From Clitopilus passeckerianus (lineage: Eukaryota; Basidiomycota; Agaricomycetes; Agaricales; Entolomataceae): a stretch of DNA of 64,000 nucleotides. The notes under the pieces are model-generated. The model searched no databases and was not told where the DNA came from. It was given only the letters and a program-made list of their open reading frames with translations. Position numbers and translations under genes: made by a program. Positions 1 to 12,472 of the stretch are shown piece by piece (the stretch's first letter is position 1; each line of letters begins with the position of its first letter). The stretch lies in NCBI GenBank assembly GCA_944990035.1, contig CALYLX010000149.1:682001-746000 (forward strand). The letters run 5' to 3'.

Positions 1-508
<508 letters not shown>

Positions 509-772
509 CGTTGGCGATGTTCTTGAGGTCGGGATTTTTGGTCAGCTCAATGCCACTCACATTGCGAGGCGCAGAATTAGGCTTTTGCCGAAGTCCTGTA
601 CAGTTGATTGATGGGAAGCTTGACTTGAGATGATTGGCAGAACACTGAGGACCAAACAAAGGTCGGTAACTCGGCCCGATGATAGCTTCCATGTGACGTC
701 GATCTGCCGAAGTCTGGAGCTTGCCTGCAGTTGTTGCCGTTGTCCAGCGCAGTGATTAGCACTCATTGAACG
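509..772. promoter_or_regulatory. Divergent promoter region between RPL4 and the trimethyllysine dioxygenase gene
   Basis: This 264-bp stretch separates two start codons pointing away from each other, so it must hold both promoters and both leaders. I see no TATA box at a convincing distance and no gene on either strand. Short open frames here are fragments of the L4 leader read in the wrong frame. Confidence 0.6.
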
Positions 773-2775
773 ATGCTGAGGGCAGGAAGGGCAGCGTTGA
801 GCTCAACAAGGTTGAACTCTTTGAAGGCAGGCAGGAGCCTGCACACGTCGCTAGCCCGATTTAATATCTCCGTAAGTCCCATGAACGCCCTCCTGATAAA
901 GGCAGCTTCATTAATTTCCACCACTAGGGTCCACTCGGGACACCCGAGATTCCCAAATGCTTGGGACAGCAGCTACGGAACGCAGCATCTGCAGCATCTT
1001 TGCGCTCTGTTGGACTAGGAATAGAGCAAACTACACCAGTGCTCGACCTTGAATCAAGAGACGATCTTCCCGTCACCAGTCTCAGCGAGCGCAAGATTGC
1101 AATAGGCTGGGATCCTGGCACTTGGTCAAGATTGTATGTTCTCATCCTCTGCCTCGAATCTGTACTAATGCCTTGCTTGAAACTGACCATTCAGTCATAA
1201 TATCTGGCTTCGTGATCACTGCCGTTGTCCCAAATGCTTCCACCCAATCACGAAACAACGGTTATTTAATACTTTCGAGGTAGGTCGCCACCAGAAAATC
1301 CTTGGAGTATTTCTTTGCGAATGTTTGCTCCCCAGATACCTCCAGACATCACTCCTGTTCGTGCCGAATCGACGATAGATGGCTTAGAAGTTACCTGTGA
1401 GTACCGACATCAACGCTTTCTCTGACGTGTTATTGAAGACTTCGTGCAGGGCCCGACTTAGACTCTCATGTCTCTTTATACCCTTGGTCTTGGCTGAAGC
1501 AGAATTCTTATGATCCCGTTATCACAAAACACGAGTCAAGCAGGTATGTCAACATCTAGGACGTCTTTTCTCTCAGTCTAATGATCATCACTTCTATTTA
1601 GCAACAAGATTTTATGGGGCTCAAAAATTCAGCAATCTCCGCCAACTGTATCCTATGAGGAAGTGATGGAAGATGGTGATAGAGTTCTTTTCAAATGGTT
1701 ATCAAACGTTGTACGTTCTACCGGACTGTTATCCCTGAGCGTCCCACTAAGAGCACCTTTCTCCAAGGATACCTTTGGATTTTCGTTCGTCAATGGGGTA
1801 CCGCCGACACCGGAAGCTACCGAGGAACTCTGCAAACGTATAGCGTTCATAAGAGAAACACAATGTATGTGGCTTCAACTGGCGCATCCTCCTGTCACTC
1901 TAACCGATACCTTGTACAGACGGACAGTTCTGGGATTTCACCTCTGACCTTGCCAAGGGAGATACAGCATACACAACGCTTGCCCTTGGTGTTCACACGG
2001 ATACGACATATTTCGTGCGTCTAATTCCTTCAACCTTGCTGAAATACCCTGACCGACACCTAAATCTCGTAGAGTGATCCCTGTGGACTCCAAATCTTCC
2101 ATCTTCTCTCTCACACGGATGGATCTGGCGGTGCCTCCCTCCTCGTCGACGGCTTCTACGCAGCTTCCATTCTGAAAGATATCCACCCGGAAGCCTACGA
2201 ACTTCTGTCGACTGTGCGTATCCCTGCGCATGCAGCTGGAGAGAAAGATGCGTTCTACATCCCTACTCCGGCTACTGGGTACCCTGTTCTCAGCCATGCG
2301 GATGGGGAGCTGTTCCAGGTTCGGTGGAATAATGATGATAGAAGTGTGATGAAGGGGCTCGAACCTAATCTGGTGGAGAAATGGTACGTTCCGGCTGCAT
2401 GAAAGGGATTCATGGCTGACAGGAAATACAAAGGTACGATGCGATTAGGAAGTGGAATAACTGCTTGACCGATCAAGATTCGGAGTATTGGGTCCAGCTG
2501 CAGCCTGGAACAGCTGTTGGTACGTTCAAATTCTCGCTACCAATTTCGTTGTGTCTGATTGCAGTCCAGTCATTGATAACCACCGTGTCCTACATGGTCG
2601 GTCTGCATTTGATGGGAGACGGCGGATGTGTGGTGCCTACATTGGCATGGACGAGTATCGTTCGAAGCTTGCAGTCCTTACAGAGCGGTTTGCACCCGAT
2701 AGTGTCGTCCAAGCCACCAGCCACCTAGAAGGGGCGAACGAGAATGGGAGAAGCATCTGGAGAGCGGGGTTGTAG
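773..2775 (+). CDS. TMLHE: Trimethyllysine dioxygenase, mitochondrial (first step of carnitine synthesis)
   Basis: Fe(II)/2-oxoglutarate enzyme that hydroxylates N6-trimethyllysine to start carnitine synthesis. Exon 1 (773-871) encodes a 33-residue Arg/Ser/Leu-rich presequence with SLHTSLARF, typical of mitochondrial import. After splicing, the N-terminal domain has WLRDHCRCPKC, the Cys-rich zinc site shared by TMLHE and gamma-butyrobetaine dioxygenase. The catalytic TauD-like domain shows the HxD iron ligands in HTDTTYF, then DPCGLQIFHLLSHTDGSGG and LVDGFYAA, and the distal His in DNHRVLHGRSAF followed by RRMCGAYIGMDEYRSKL, which is characteristic of TMLHE. There are about ten short introns. 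It ends 97 bp from the convergent homoaconitase stop codon. The match to TMLHE over BBOX rests on the C-terminal block. All catalytic residues I expect are present. Confidence 0.9.
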
Positions 2776-2872
2776 TTGAATGCTCTTCCGATTTGTAGAA
2801 CTAATAATACATGGTAAATCTAGCATACTTTTGAATAGTAGCTTCTGTATCAAACATACACCTCTTCTCTAT

Positions 2873-5127
2873 CTATGCTGAAGCACCTGTCTGAATCTCC
2901 TTGAGGATATAACCCTCAAGGCCACCACAGACCCAGAGCTCCTGCACGCTAGGCCCAACAGGTCTCAGCCAATACGTCTTCTCCTCGCCTGTCGCCTGAT
3001 CCCTAATGATAGCTTTACCATCCGCCATGCTAACCTCAACATTCCAGCCCACGTCAACAGTCAACTCTCCATTAACACCACCCGCACCTCGCTTCCCATC
3101 TTTGGCGTACTTCTCCGTCAAGTCCTTGACCAGCTCCGGAGACTCGAGGCAGACGAGACCGTTGTTGATCGCGTTGCGCTTGAAGATGTCGCCGAAGGAA
3201 CCCGCGATGACGAGGGGGACTCCGGCGGATTTGAGCGCGGTGGCTGCTTGCTCGCGGGAGGAGCCTGTGCCGAAGTTGTATCCCGAGACGAGGATGACGC
3301 CAGCCTTGACGGGGGTTGGCTCGCTCGAAGATGTGGATGTGAAGGCGGAGCGCTTTTGAGCAACGGTTTTGGCGAATGTAGGATCGTAGTTCTCCATTAC
3401 GACTTGAGCTTGTTCTTCGAGTGTGATGTCGTCTTTGTAGGTATATTTACCTGGATAAATTCCGTCTGTGTTGAGGTTATCCTGGGGAGCGAACATCAAT
3501 GGGCCGGAGAAAGTTGCTGGGAAACCGGATATGAGGGGTTCTTGGGATGCACCAGCAGAACGAGATGCAGACGCTGCAGCACTATCAGAGATAGAGAAGG
3601 TGGGGGCTTTGGTGGGGGGTAGGGCGTTGGGATCAACGGAAGAGGGATTGCAGATGTAACCCTTGATTGCGCTAGCTGCCACTACGGCGGGGCTGGCGAG
3701 ATAGGCTTGCGCATTGGGATGTCCCATACGACCTTTGTAGTTTCGGTTGGTCGCGCTTATACCTGTCTGACCCTCTTCAAGCAAACCGACACCAAGACCG
3801 ATACAAGGTCCACAACCAGCAGGAAGGACCTTAGCACCAGCATTAATGAGGATATCCCAATCACCCGAACGTTCAGACTCCTGTTGGACTGTTGAGCTTG
3901 CTGCGGCGATGTAGAATTCGACACCGGGTGCGACTTGGTTTCCCTTCATCACTGCAGCAGCAGCTGCTATATCGGATACTCGGGAGTTGGTGCAGCTGAC
4001 GAGGTAAGCTTTCTGGATTGCAATCTTCTTCTGCTCGAGGACGGGTAGTGGGGTGGAGACTTTAACGCTGTTGGGGCCAGAGACGTGGGGGACGAGAGTG
4101 GAGAGGTCGAACACCAAATGAGATGAATACTCTGCAGCTGGATCCGATTTGAGAACGGTGGCTCGGAGGGCGTCCAGTCGTCGTCGGTTGATTCTGGGGT
4201 GTTCGGGAGGTGGTGGAATTCCAGAGGATGGGGCAGAGAAGGTGCGTAAATCTAGCTTGGACAACATCCTGTCGTACCACTGCAGAAGGGTCTCGTCGAC
4301 TGGGAAAACACCGACCAGCGCTCCCCATTCTGTAGTCATGTTGGAGATGGTCAGGCGTTCATCGACGCCCAGGGATGCAACACCCTCTCCCGTGAACTCG
4401 ATTGCAGCGTTCAGAACCTCGTCTTTGTTGAAAGACCCGCACAATGCGACGATGACGTCCTTGCCAGTAACACCAGGAGCGAGCTTGCCTTTGAGCTCGA
4501 CCTTGACCATTCGAGGAACCTGCCACCATGTCTTGCCGGTTGCCCAGAGAGCCGCCGCATCTGTACGGACTATAGGTGTTCCTACACATCCCACACCACC
4601 ATACATGTTGCTGTGACTATCACTTGCAACAGTCAATGTTTGCGGGAATGCATATCCCTCTTCCACGAGAACCTGGTGGCCGATGCCGCGTCCTGCGGGG
4701 TAGAAATCCACACCATGTTGGCGGGCAAATGCTTCTATTGAAGCGTATTTCTTCAAGTTCTTTTCAGTTTTGTTTTGGACGTCGTGGTCGAGGGTGAAAA
4801 CCGGTTGTGCAGGGTTGTGAATCTTGGTCGCGCCGATGGACTTGAACCTGGTGGTCGTGTGAGCAGTTTGCAATACGAAATGAAAAGGTGTAAAGCGCAC
4901 TTTGAGATAACAGGTCCAGTGTTATCATGGGTCATTACATGGGCTGGACTAATCATAACATAGTCTCCAGCCTTGACCGCCTTTCCTTCCGGTAAACCGA
5001 CGGCAAACTTCTGGACAACCTTCTCAATGACTGTTTGAGGTGTCTGTCGTTGTTCAACTGCTGTTGCTAGCCATCTTCTCCCTGAGAGTTGGCTCGACTG
5101 GCGAGCCAGATACGAAGCTAGACGCAT
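2873..5127 (-). CDS. LYS4: Homoaconitase, mitochondrial (lysine synthesis)
   Basis: 4Fe-4S hydro-lyase interconverting homocitrate, homoaconitate and homoisocitrate in the fungal alpha-aminoadipate pathway to lysine. Two exons: 5127-4901 and 4847-2873, with one 53-nt intron. The start gives an Arg/Ser-rich mitochondrial presequence ending near RRWLATA. Motifs: [32 protein letters not shown], the cluster ligands in SCTNSR and GCGPCIG, and the C-terminal swivelling domain with [17 protein letters not shown] and [15 protein letters not shown]. The [21 protein letters not shown] region and the complete protein length (about 750 residues) fit homoaconitase rather than mitochondrial aconitase. No missing cluster ligand is seen. 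The gene is convergent with the trimethyllysine dioxygenase gene. Confidence 0.95.
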
Positions 5128-5429
5128 GCTAGCTGCTCGATGACTGGGTTACAGGAAGAATTTTGGTGATCGGCCGAAATATTAGGCTGGGGCCGCTGGG
5201 CTCACGCTTGCCATTGTTTGGCCTGTCATGATTATTGTGACCTGCAGCCTGCATGATCAGCCAATCCAATTATCTGGATTTCAACACGTCCTCTGGGCTC
5301 TACAGAGGCTTCTATGACGGTAGGCGGCTGTTTGAAAGGGACAACACGAAGTTATTAATATTCGGGGGTTCCGCTTGTACAGAATTGGTATCGAGGTATA
5401 GAAGAGATGCAAGATATGACAACGTGAAA

Positions 5430-7403
5430 CTATTTCGCTGCACCCCAAGCCTTGAGAGTAGAAATGGGCGGTACAAAGTAATAATCTCCTCCCCGCGACG
5501 TCACAAAGAACTCCTGAGGATAATCCGTCGCCTTTGGTACAATCTTCTTCGCGATACCAGCAACTTCGAAGTTTTCGCCTGCCGCGTTCTTCAGTGTGAG
5601 GAATACCTCATCTCCGTCCTTGCCCTCAGCGAACTGGTGGGCCTGGAAAATTTGAGCTTCCTTGTTGTTTGGGTCCGGTGCGAGACCATTGGGTTGCTTG
5701 GGGACGGTGGGCTGCTTCGGACCACCAATGATCGGGTCCTGGCCTATCGATTGTGGTTCAGACTCATGTCGGATATGATGCTATTTTCAAACTGGCACTC
5801 ACCCACTTTGTTGGGAATTAAGCTGGTGATGGGGAAGAAGTCGTTGTTGCCGAACTGGGTGGTCTGGCGGAAGAAACCGTTGTCGATAGACGACTGATAG
5901 CAGAGGAACAGTAATCCTCGTTTCGACTCATAGTAGTCTTTCTGGTACTGAGTTAATGTTTTCCATTCCTGACGTTCTTCTCCGGTCATCTAGTGAAAGG
6001 AGAGGCGATAAGCATGGCTTCCCCATAACGACATTTAGTCAACTTACTTCTGGACCATACGGGATTCCAGCGCGTACGATCATGGCAGAGTCCAGGTACT
6101 CCTTGCTCAGGTAGGGCTCGAGATTCCTTGGCACCGTTTTGCGAATATGAGCAAACAGCGGGCAGCCTTGAGCACGCTCTGTGTAATCGAAGTCGTTGAT
6201 CTTGTTCGGGTCCAAGAACTGACTATCCTCGACGAAGGGGCATTTTGCAAGAGGAACACCCTAAGTTGAAGCCGTTAGTTGGATAGCTAAAAGCCTATGA
6301 TGCATGTCCATACCGATTTGAAGCGGCCGACCATCCTGGCACCGAATAGTTTTCTTCGTTCTTCGTCAGTGAGCTCAAGGTTGTTGCCAGCTTCATGGGG
6401 AGAGATAGATCGCCAGTTTTTCTCGATGTACTCCTCGAACAGAAGGACATTTTGTTCGAGTGGCCGGAACACCATCAAGGATCCGTCCTTCGTCCACCTA
6501 GGTCGTGCTTGCAACGCTGGGTTATCGACGATAGGGTCCCCAGGATAGCCCATAATGATCACGCCAGGCTTGACGACACGTTGACCAGGTCGAGATTTCC
6601 CGATCCCCCTGGAGAGAGTGGTGAGAGTAGTTCTGGTGAAGTGAAGGGACAGTGCCTTACTCGAGTGCGGGCTGAGAGATGCCGTCTTTCCAGCCGAAGT
6701 GTTCACCGTCGTTACTGCGGACTCTGCCGTCAAAGTCTCCGACTACCTTGATAGAGGTGCTGAAGATGCCTTTAACAGCATCCATCTCGGCTTTGCAGCC
6801 TGCTTCAGCTGTAGGCGACGCGGTCAGCGATGGTCCTGGGAAGTAGAATCGAAGACTCACATCCGGCAGTTACGAGGAAAACACCATGGTTAGCGCCATT
6901 GGTGGCGAAGGCGTCATGATATTTGGCCATATCGCCCAATTGAGTTCTCTCGTTGCAGAGAGACCCTTGGTCGAAGTGAGGATCGCCGACTGGCGTCCGG
7001 ATGCCGAGCTTCCTCAATCCGGCCTTGGAGAAACAAATGCCATTGGACAGGATGTTGAGGTTTTCGTTTTCGCCTTTGTCGTGGATCCTCTTGATGTTCG
7101 CGTCGGTTTGAGTAGAGCTCGTCACTCGAGGACGGTAGGTGTCTAGGTCCTTGCGGAACTGGGTGGTGTCGGTGATCTGCCAGAATGCGAACCGTTCAAA
7201 TCGCTAGATACGCCATTAGAGCGACTTCCTCATCGTGTAAGAAGAAACGAGCGCACCTTTGGGAACATGTAATATACATCGCCTTGAACGTTGTCTAAGT
7301 CGGGGATGTCAGTCCCGATTTTTGCTCGCGCACCGCCGGTGAGAGGGTCAGCGGGGACGATAGCACGTCGATCGAGATATGGGATCTTATCGTTGGGAGC
7401 CAT
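5430..7403 (-). CDS. DyP-type haem peroxidase
   Basis: Dye-decolorizing peroxidase: a haem enzyme using H2O2 to oxidize dyes, phenols and other aromatics. The start (7403) gives MAPNDKIPYLDRRAIVP with no evident secretion signal, unlike many secreted basidiomycete DyPs. Signature GxxDG is present as GWKDGISQPALEG (catalytic Asp). The proximal His lies in LFAHIRKTVPR and the distal Arg in IVRAGIPYGPE. The C-terminal exon ends FVPPISTLKAWGAAK before the stop at 5430. About eight introns interrupt it. The gene is divergent from the GMC-domain gene across 1.46 kb, which suggests that an oxidase could feed it peroxide (inference). Family assignment is firm; substrate and location are not. A 214-codon open frame on the opposite strand is a shadow of this gene. 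Confidence 0.9.
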
Positions 7404-8862
7404 TTGTTACTCAACGATTCTCGGAAGTGAGATGGGTGAGCCAAGTCACAGAGACGTCTCTTCTTAAACCTGCCCTGTTCCCGCTCTGGCATGACGAGCA
7501 GGAATGTTTTCTATCTGGGGATAGCCCTCGCAAAGAGAATCAAGCAGATGCTTTTGCTGACGCCGATAATTGGAAGGATTGTATTGGCTGCAGAGCGGCA
7601 CCATTCATGCTGTCTGGACAATCCGAGTCACCTGTTATCTCGGTGCACTTCTATCTGATGAACATAGGTTTGGGGTTGCTTTCCAGAGACGTCTTCCGTG
7701 GTCAGTTGACTCCAGAGCCGTGTACAATTCCGGGGACTTTTCAGTACCTGCAGCGTGGCACGTTCCTGAAGAAGATGCTGGCTGTCATGGAGCTCTCCTG
7801 TTGTGAGATGGGCGGTTAACGATAGATGATCATGCTAACATATATCGGCCAAGAATCCTTGCCATCTGACATTGGAATTATCTGAAGTTCTACGATGAGA
7901 GGAGCCACTGGCACTTCTAGCGAGCCACGCTTCGAGCTATTCTGTGGTTCTGGCCAAGAGTAAGCGCGATGAGGTAAGCGACCTTCGCTGTCTTTTTGAC
8001 GTCCAAACAGCCGACGTCTGTTCATTTTGCATTGCCAAGTAGCTTGAACTCACAATGGCCAGCATGGCTTGTATCCAATGCTGTCGTCTTCCAAGCCTTC
8101 CATTCTGTATGCAAGGAAGTCGGCACATCTATCGGGATAACTAGACCGCCGCGTTTCTCTCAGTTATTTTGGTCCGTTGGCAACTTGGCAAGCACGGCCG
8201 CAGTATATTGGTAGGTATCTCTCGAAATTATTTCCTGCAGAAGCCTGACAATCGCTCGTAGTCTCCCCCTATCTCATCTCACAGTGGTCAAATGCCGAGG
8301 CACGGCTTACACGGCTTACTCTGAGGAGAGTGCCTCCACCTATCTTGGACATATCTGTGATGCGCTTGCACACCGATCCACGATTGTTGAATTGATAAGC
8401 TATATTGGAAGATATGAATCCAATCCATCTGTCAGATGTATCTTCCGGCGTTGAATGTTCGCCGGAAGGCGCGGTGGTGCTAAAGTCAATTGAACAGCTT
8501 CCTGCTTCTCGAGCCGTTTAGATTGAATTGCTCCAGCTGATCACCTGCATTCCTCTTGTCCTACTACCCCATACACTTATCCAAAATGCCAGACACTTGG
8601 CGGTCGCTCTAACCCCCTCCGTACATCGAATCATGGGGCCAGCACGCCGGTCTATTCTTTCTCGTCTTCCATGATTTCGCCCTGGTTCTTGGACAGGTCT
8701 GAACATTCCAGTTGTCAGAAGCCTATCCAAATGTTCCTATGACTCGCTCCATATGAGGGTGACCGTTTCTGTCTTTTTGACGATGGTCTTCGAGCGGGTA
8801 TTTAAACCACAGGGGACCATCCTTCGCCATCGAGCCCTGCTCTCCCCCAAATATCACCAAAA
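7404..8862. promoter_or_regulatory. Long divergent intergenic region between DyP and GMC-fusion genes; TATA-like box near 8799
   Basis: This is 1.46 kb with no supportable gene. A TATTTAA box at 8799-8805 lies 58 bp before the ATG of the fusion gene and probably positions its transcription start. A short direct repeat (acggcttac) occurs twice near 8305. The length, compared with about 100-300 bp elsewhere in the window, leaves room for regulatory sites for both oxidative enzymes. Confidence 0.5.
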
Positions 8863-11689
8863 ATGTCTTGGAAAGCGGCGCCTGATCAAACTGGCACCTA
8901 CTATGTCAGGGTCTATGGGACCTCTGATAAGTACTGGAAGTACATGGACGAAAACGTCAAGTGGATCAAGCTTCAACCCTTCAACCCGAATGATGCCAAT
9001 TTCAAGGTATGCCCTCGGAATCTCCTTACAGTTGTCGAATCTGTTTAACGAACCGGTTTCATTTTCAGTGGAAATTCGATCGCAACTCTGGTGACAATTC
9101 CTGGCGACTTGTTCCCTTCAATGCCCCCACTGTTGGCTTTACGAAGTCTCCCACTCGTCTTAATGGTAATGGGCAGTACTGGTACCATGGCTTCGCTCAA
9201 GGCTATCCTGGCGACGCGTCTGCCAACTGGACGATCAAGCAGAGTGGGAGTTATTCCACGTAAGTGACGTTCTACATTTATGGAATCTATCTGTGTGCTG
9301 ACGTTCGCTGTAGGATCACGAGACAGTACGACGGAGATGTCCTCGATAGTCGTCATGATCCTACCCCTGGTCGTAATGCTGTAAGTGCCTTTAATTATCT
9401 CGGGGAATACGATACTGAATGGGCCATCACGATTCACAGGAAGGATGTGTGCATTTCTATAATCCTAACGAGGGCGTAAGTCGACCTCTATTGGTTAGTT
9501 ATTGACGTTCCCTGACTGCTTGATGCCTTCAGGATGCCAGCTACCAACGTTGGGAGTTCCAGCGCGTCGACGACAGCAACAACGGAAACAACGGCAATAA
9601 TGGCAACAACGGCAATGGCAACAACGGCAACAACGGTAACAACGGCAACAACGGTAACAACGGCAACAACGGCAACAACGGAAACAATGGCAATAACGGC
9701 AACAATGGCAATAATGGCAACAATGGCAACAATGGCAATAATGGCAACAACGGTAACAACCTTAATGGCGGGAACGGGCGTCCCACTTTCGAGGACCTAT
9801 GGTTCGGGCTCACCCCTCAAGAGGCTGCTGTCGAACCATACGATATCATCGTCATCGGCACCGGTATGGGTGCTGGCGTGCTCGCAGGCGACCTCTTCGA
9901 CACCAATTCTCGTCTCGGAGGCAAGGCAAAGAAGGTCCTCGTCATCGAGAAAGGCGGCGTTCCCTTCCACTCCCACTGCTTGAATGCATCCCGTCCCACC
10001 GGCTTTGGTGAGGACCGTGGTCAGGCGAACGACACCTTCTTCGGTCTCTTCAAAGAGAATTACAACTTCGCCGATCAGAACCAGGCCAAGGAATGGAAGG
10101 CTGGCCCTATGTTCTGTCTCGGAGGCCGTGGAGCCGCCTGGGGTCTCTTCTCACCTCGAGTCCACGATGACATCCTGCTCAAAGAGTTCGGTAGCACCAT
10201 CTATAACGACCTCATCACCGAGTGGTACAGGAAAGCAGAGGACCTCATGGGCCTATTCCTCCCTACGACAAACGCAGTTCACCAGGACCTCATGGAACGC
10301 TTGAACATGAGGTGCAAGCGAGGGTGCCAGTGGCAATGGGGCCGCATCGCTTCCGAATTCAACAAGTCGAATAACTTCGACTTCGCCAAGGGAGCCTACA
10401 GCCCTATCGACAAGATCATGGAGATTGCCATGTCCAGGGACCGCGCAGATAACGGCAAATCTGTCGAGCACGACAACTGGAAGATCATCATCAACTCTGA
10501 TGTTCGCAGGATCTTGTTCGACGAGGACGATCCCTCCGATAAACTGAAGGCTATCGGCGTCGAGGTACGGGATCTCAAAGGCAAGCTCACCAAGATCAAC
10601 CTCAAGCCCGGTGGTACTGTCATTCTCGGCGCTGGAAGTGTCGGCTCCCCTGCGATCTTGATGCGTAGCGGGAACGAATATACCGACTGGCTCCAGGATA
10701 ACGGCGGCCTCCACCTCACCGACCACGACATCTTCGCCAACACCGCCACCTTCATGTACACCGATACAGAGCTTCAGAAGACGGTCGGGTCGATGAAGCT
10801 ACAAACGTACGTTACCATGAAGTCCGGCCAGATTGCTCTGGCCAATGTCGCCGTCGACGCTAGCTCTTTCCTTCCCCGTGAATACTTCCCCAACCAAAAA
10901 TTCCGAAACACGGAATACCCTAAGCTCATCGCTGCTTTCATCCTTCCCGAACCTCTTAACGAGAACAACACCATCGAGCTCGATGCGAAAGGGGAGCCCA
11001 TCGTCAAGGCAGGCCGCAGGAGGACGTTTAGCAACTCTGACCCAGATGTAGCCGACCTTCGTGCCTTCACCGATGAGGCTTTCAGAGTCATGCGCCAGGT
11101 CTTGAAGCTTACCGACCTGTACGTCACCGACAAGAACGGTAACTCCCTTCGCCCCGAAGACAAGGACTACTTCCGCCCTCTCGAACTTGGCGGTGTCGCT
11201 CACGAGTTGGGCACCATCCCTATTCAGCGCAAGTCTACCAATGGGAAGTATTGCCTTGAGGATAACCTTAAACTCCGCAATTCCCAGAACGTCTACGTCT
11301 GCGACCTTTCACTCTTCCCCTTCTCCCCTGAGGTCAACCCGACCTTGACATTGGTTGGCCTCGCTCTTCGACTCTCCCGAGAGATTCATTCTCGTAAGCC
11401 GGTCGTAACTTCGGCTGCCGACTCCCGATACGTCATGAACCAGACTGGCGATACGATCCAGGTTTACGTCTCTAACATTTCGGGCATTCCGCTCTCACAG
11501 GAGGAGATCAACTTCAACAAGCAGGGAGGGAAAGTCCTCAAGGCGGGAGAAGTGTTGGAGGTCAAGCGTGATCTCAAGACGGAGGAAACGGTCATGGTAT
11601 TCAAACTCAGGTATGCGAAGGACAACGATTTCGTCACTAGGCCTTTGCAGTATACCGCCTCTCCCCAGAAAGTCTGCGCCATCGAGTAG
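8863..11689 (+). CDS. Fusion protein: lectin-like beta domain, Asn/Gly repeat linker, GMC-type flavin oxidoreductase
   Basis: Five exons (8863-9006, 9069-9259, 9314-9380, 9440-9475, 9533-11689) give an 864-residue protein; all junctions keep frame. Residues 1-145 or so are rich in aromatic and small residues with a beta-trefoil-like end (VLDSRHD...CVHFYNPNEG...YQRWEF), reminiscent of ricin-B repeats. Residues ~146-210 are Asn-Asn-Gly repeats. The remainder is a GMC oxidoreductase: FAD-binding DIIVIGTGMGAGVLAG, an FAD-domain GGTVILGAGSVGSPAIL, and the C-terminal GMC block with GGVAHELGTIPI (His) and PEVNPTLTLVGLALRLSREI (Asn). About 90 extra residues follow as a beta-rich tail. There is no signal peptide at the chosen start. 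The substrate is unknown; pyranose-oxidase-like carbohydrate oxidation is one option. FAD use and GMC class are firm, the N-terminal domain class is tentative. Confidence 0.85.
9578..9770 (+). repeat. (AAC AAC GGC)n codon repeat encoding the Asn-Asn-Gly linker
   Basis: A nine-base repeat, AAY AAY GGN, runs for about 190 bp in frame with the surrounding fusion gene and encodes roughly 64 residues of Asn-Asn-Gly. Third positions alternate between C and T and between GGC, GGA and GGT, so it is not a pure microsatellite. Its copy number may vary between strains. The opposite strand reads as Leu-Leu-Pro repeats, which is only a shadow. Confidence 0.9.
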
Positions 11690-12472
11690 ATACGAAATTA
11701 TCGGAATAGCTGTTGATGTTTACATCGCATGTACTTATAAAACTTTGAAATGCATTATATCTTTGACCTCACTTTGATTGGCTAGTGAACTGAGCTCTTT
11801 ACCTACAGTAAGCTTGTCACGAAGGACTCTAGTCATCATGCCATCACGGCCCATCGCACATTTAGTTTGGGATCTGCATCACTGACAGCTCTTTGTCAAG
11901 TACTACCAGGGGCAACCACTGGCGCTACTTTGTCGACCAGGATGCGGCCACTCCCTTTGCGAACGCAAGCAATCAACCTTTTGCATGCAATGACTCGGTT
12001 CTAAAAACGCTCCCGTCGGCGAGACATCCGGTGTTGGTTTTTGGCTTGCCTACTCAACCAGCGACTCCGATGTTTTGTCCTATGACCCAGGTTGCTCACG
12101 GGCCAACGGGTCAACATGCTCCCGCTCCTGTAGGACTCAGAAGCAGATGAAGGTTTGGTGACTCATTTTCGCCTGTATACATCACTGTGCTCGTGGCGTA
12201 AAGGAAAACGTGCCGCTCGTGCGGACCCTGCCTGTACGTGACTTGCAGTGCTGCCACGCTGGAAAGAGCGGCGAACACATGTTTGCCATGCAGATCGAAA
12301 ACGTACTCAAATGCATGCATCGCCAGCCCGTTCGGGACATGCAAACAAGCACCTCCCCGCGTTTCATGTCAGGATTTATTGGTCGCTGATCTCTCACCCC
12401 GAAACGGCACTGTAATTATCTGTTCCTTCCCTTTTCTTTAGTTATTCCTTTCTTTCTTCACCACATCGCTGT
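11690..12472. other. Intergenic region, no gene seen
   Basis: This 783-bp stretch separates two genes on the plus strand and should contain the 3' end of the fusion gene and the promoter of the PARP-domain gene. Short frames here have no recognizable motif and no consistent splice sites. A pyrimidine-rich run (about 12423-12462) just before the next ATG is the kind of core promoter seen in fungi lacking a TATA box. Confidence 0.5.

Noticed and set aside
5253..5897. 214-codon plus-strand frame
   Set aside because: It overlaps the DyP peroxidase exons antisense and has no motif; the minus strand shows the conserved peroxidase C terminus.
9541..9813. Minus-strand frame of Leu-Leu-Pro repeats
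   Set aside because: It is the complement of the Asn-Asn-Gly coding repeat of the fusion gene, which is in frame with a clear FAD domain.
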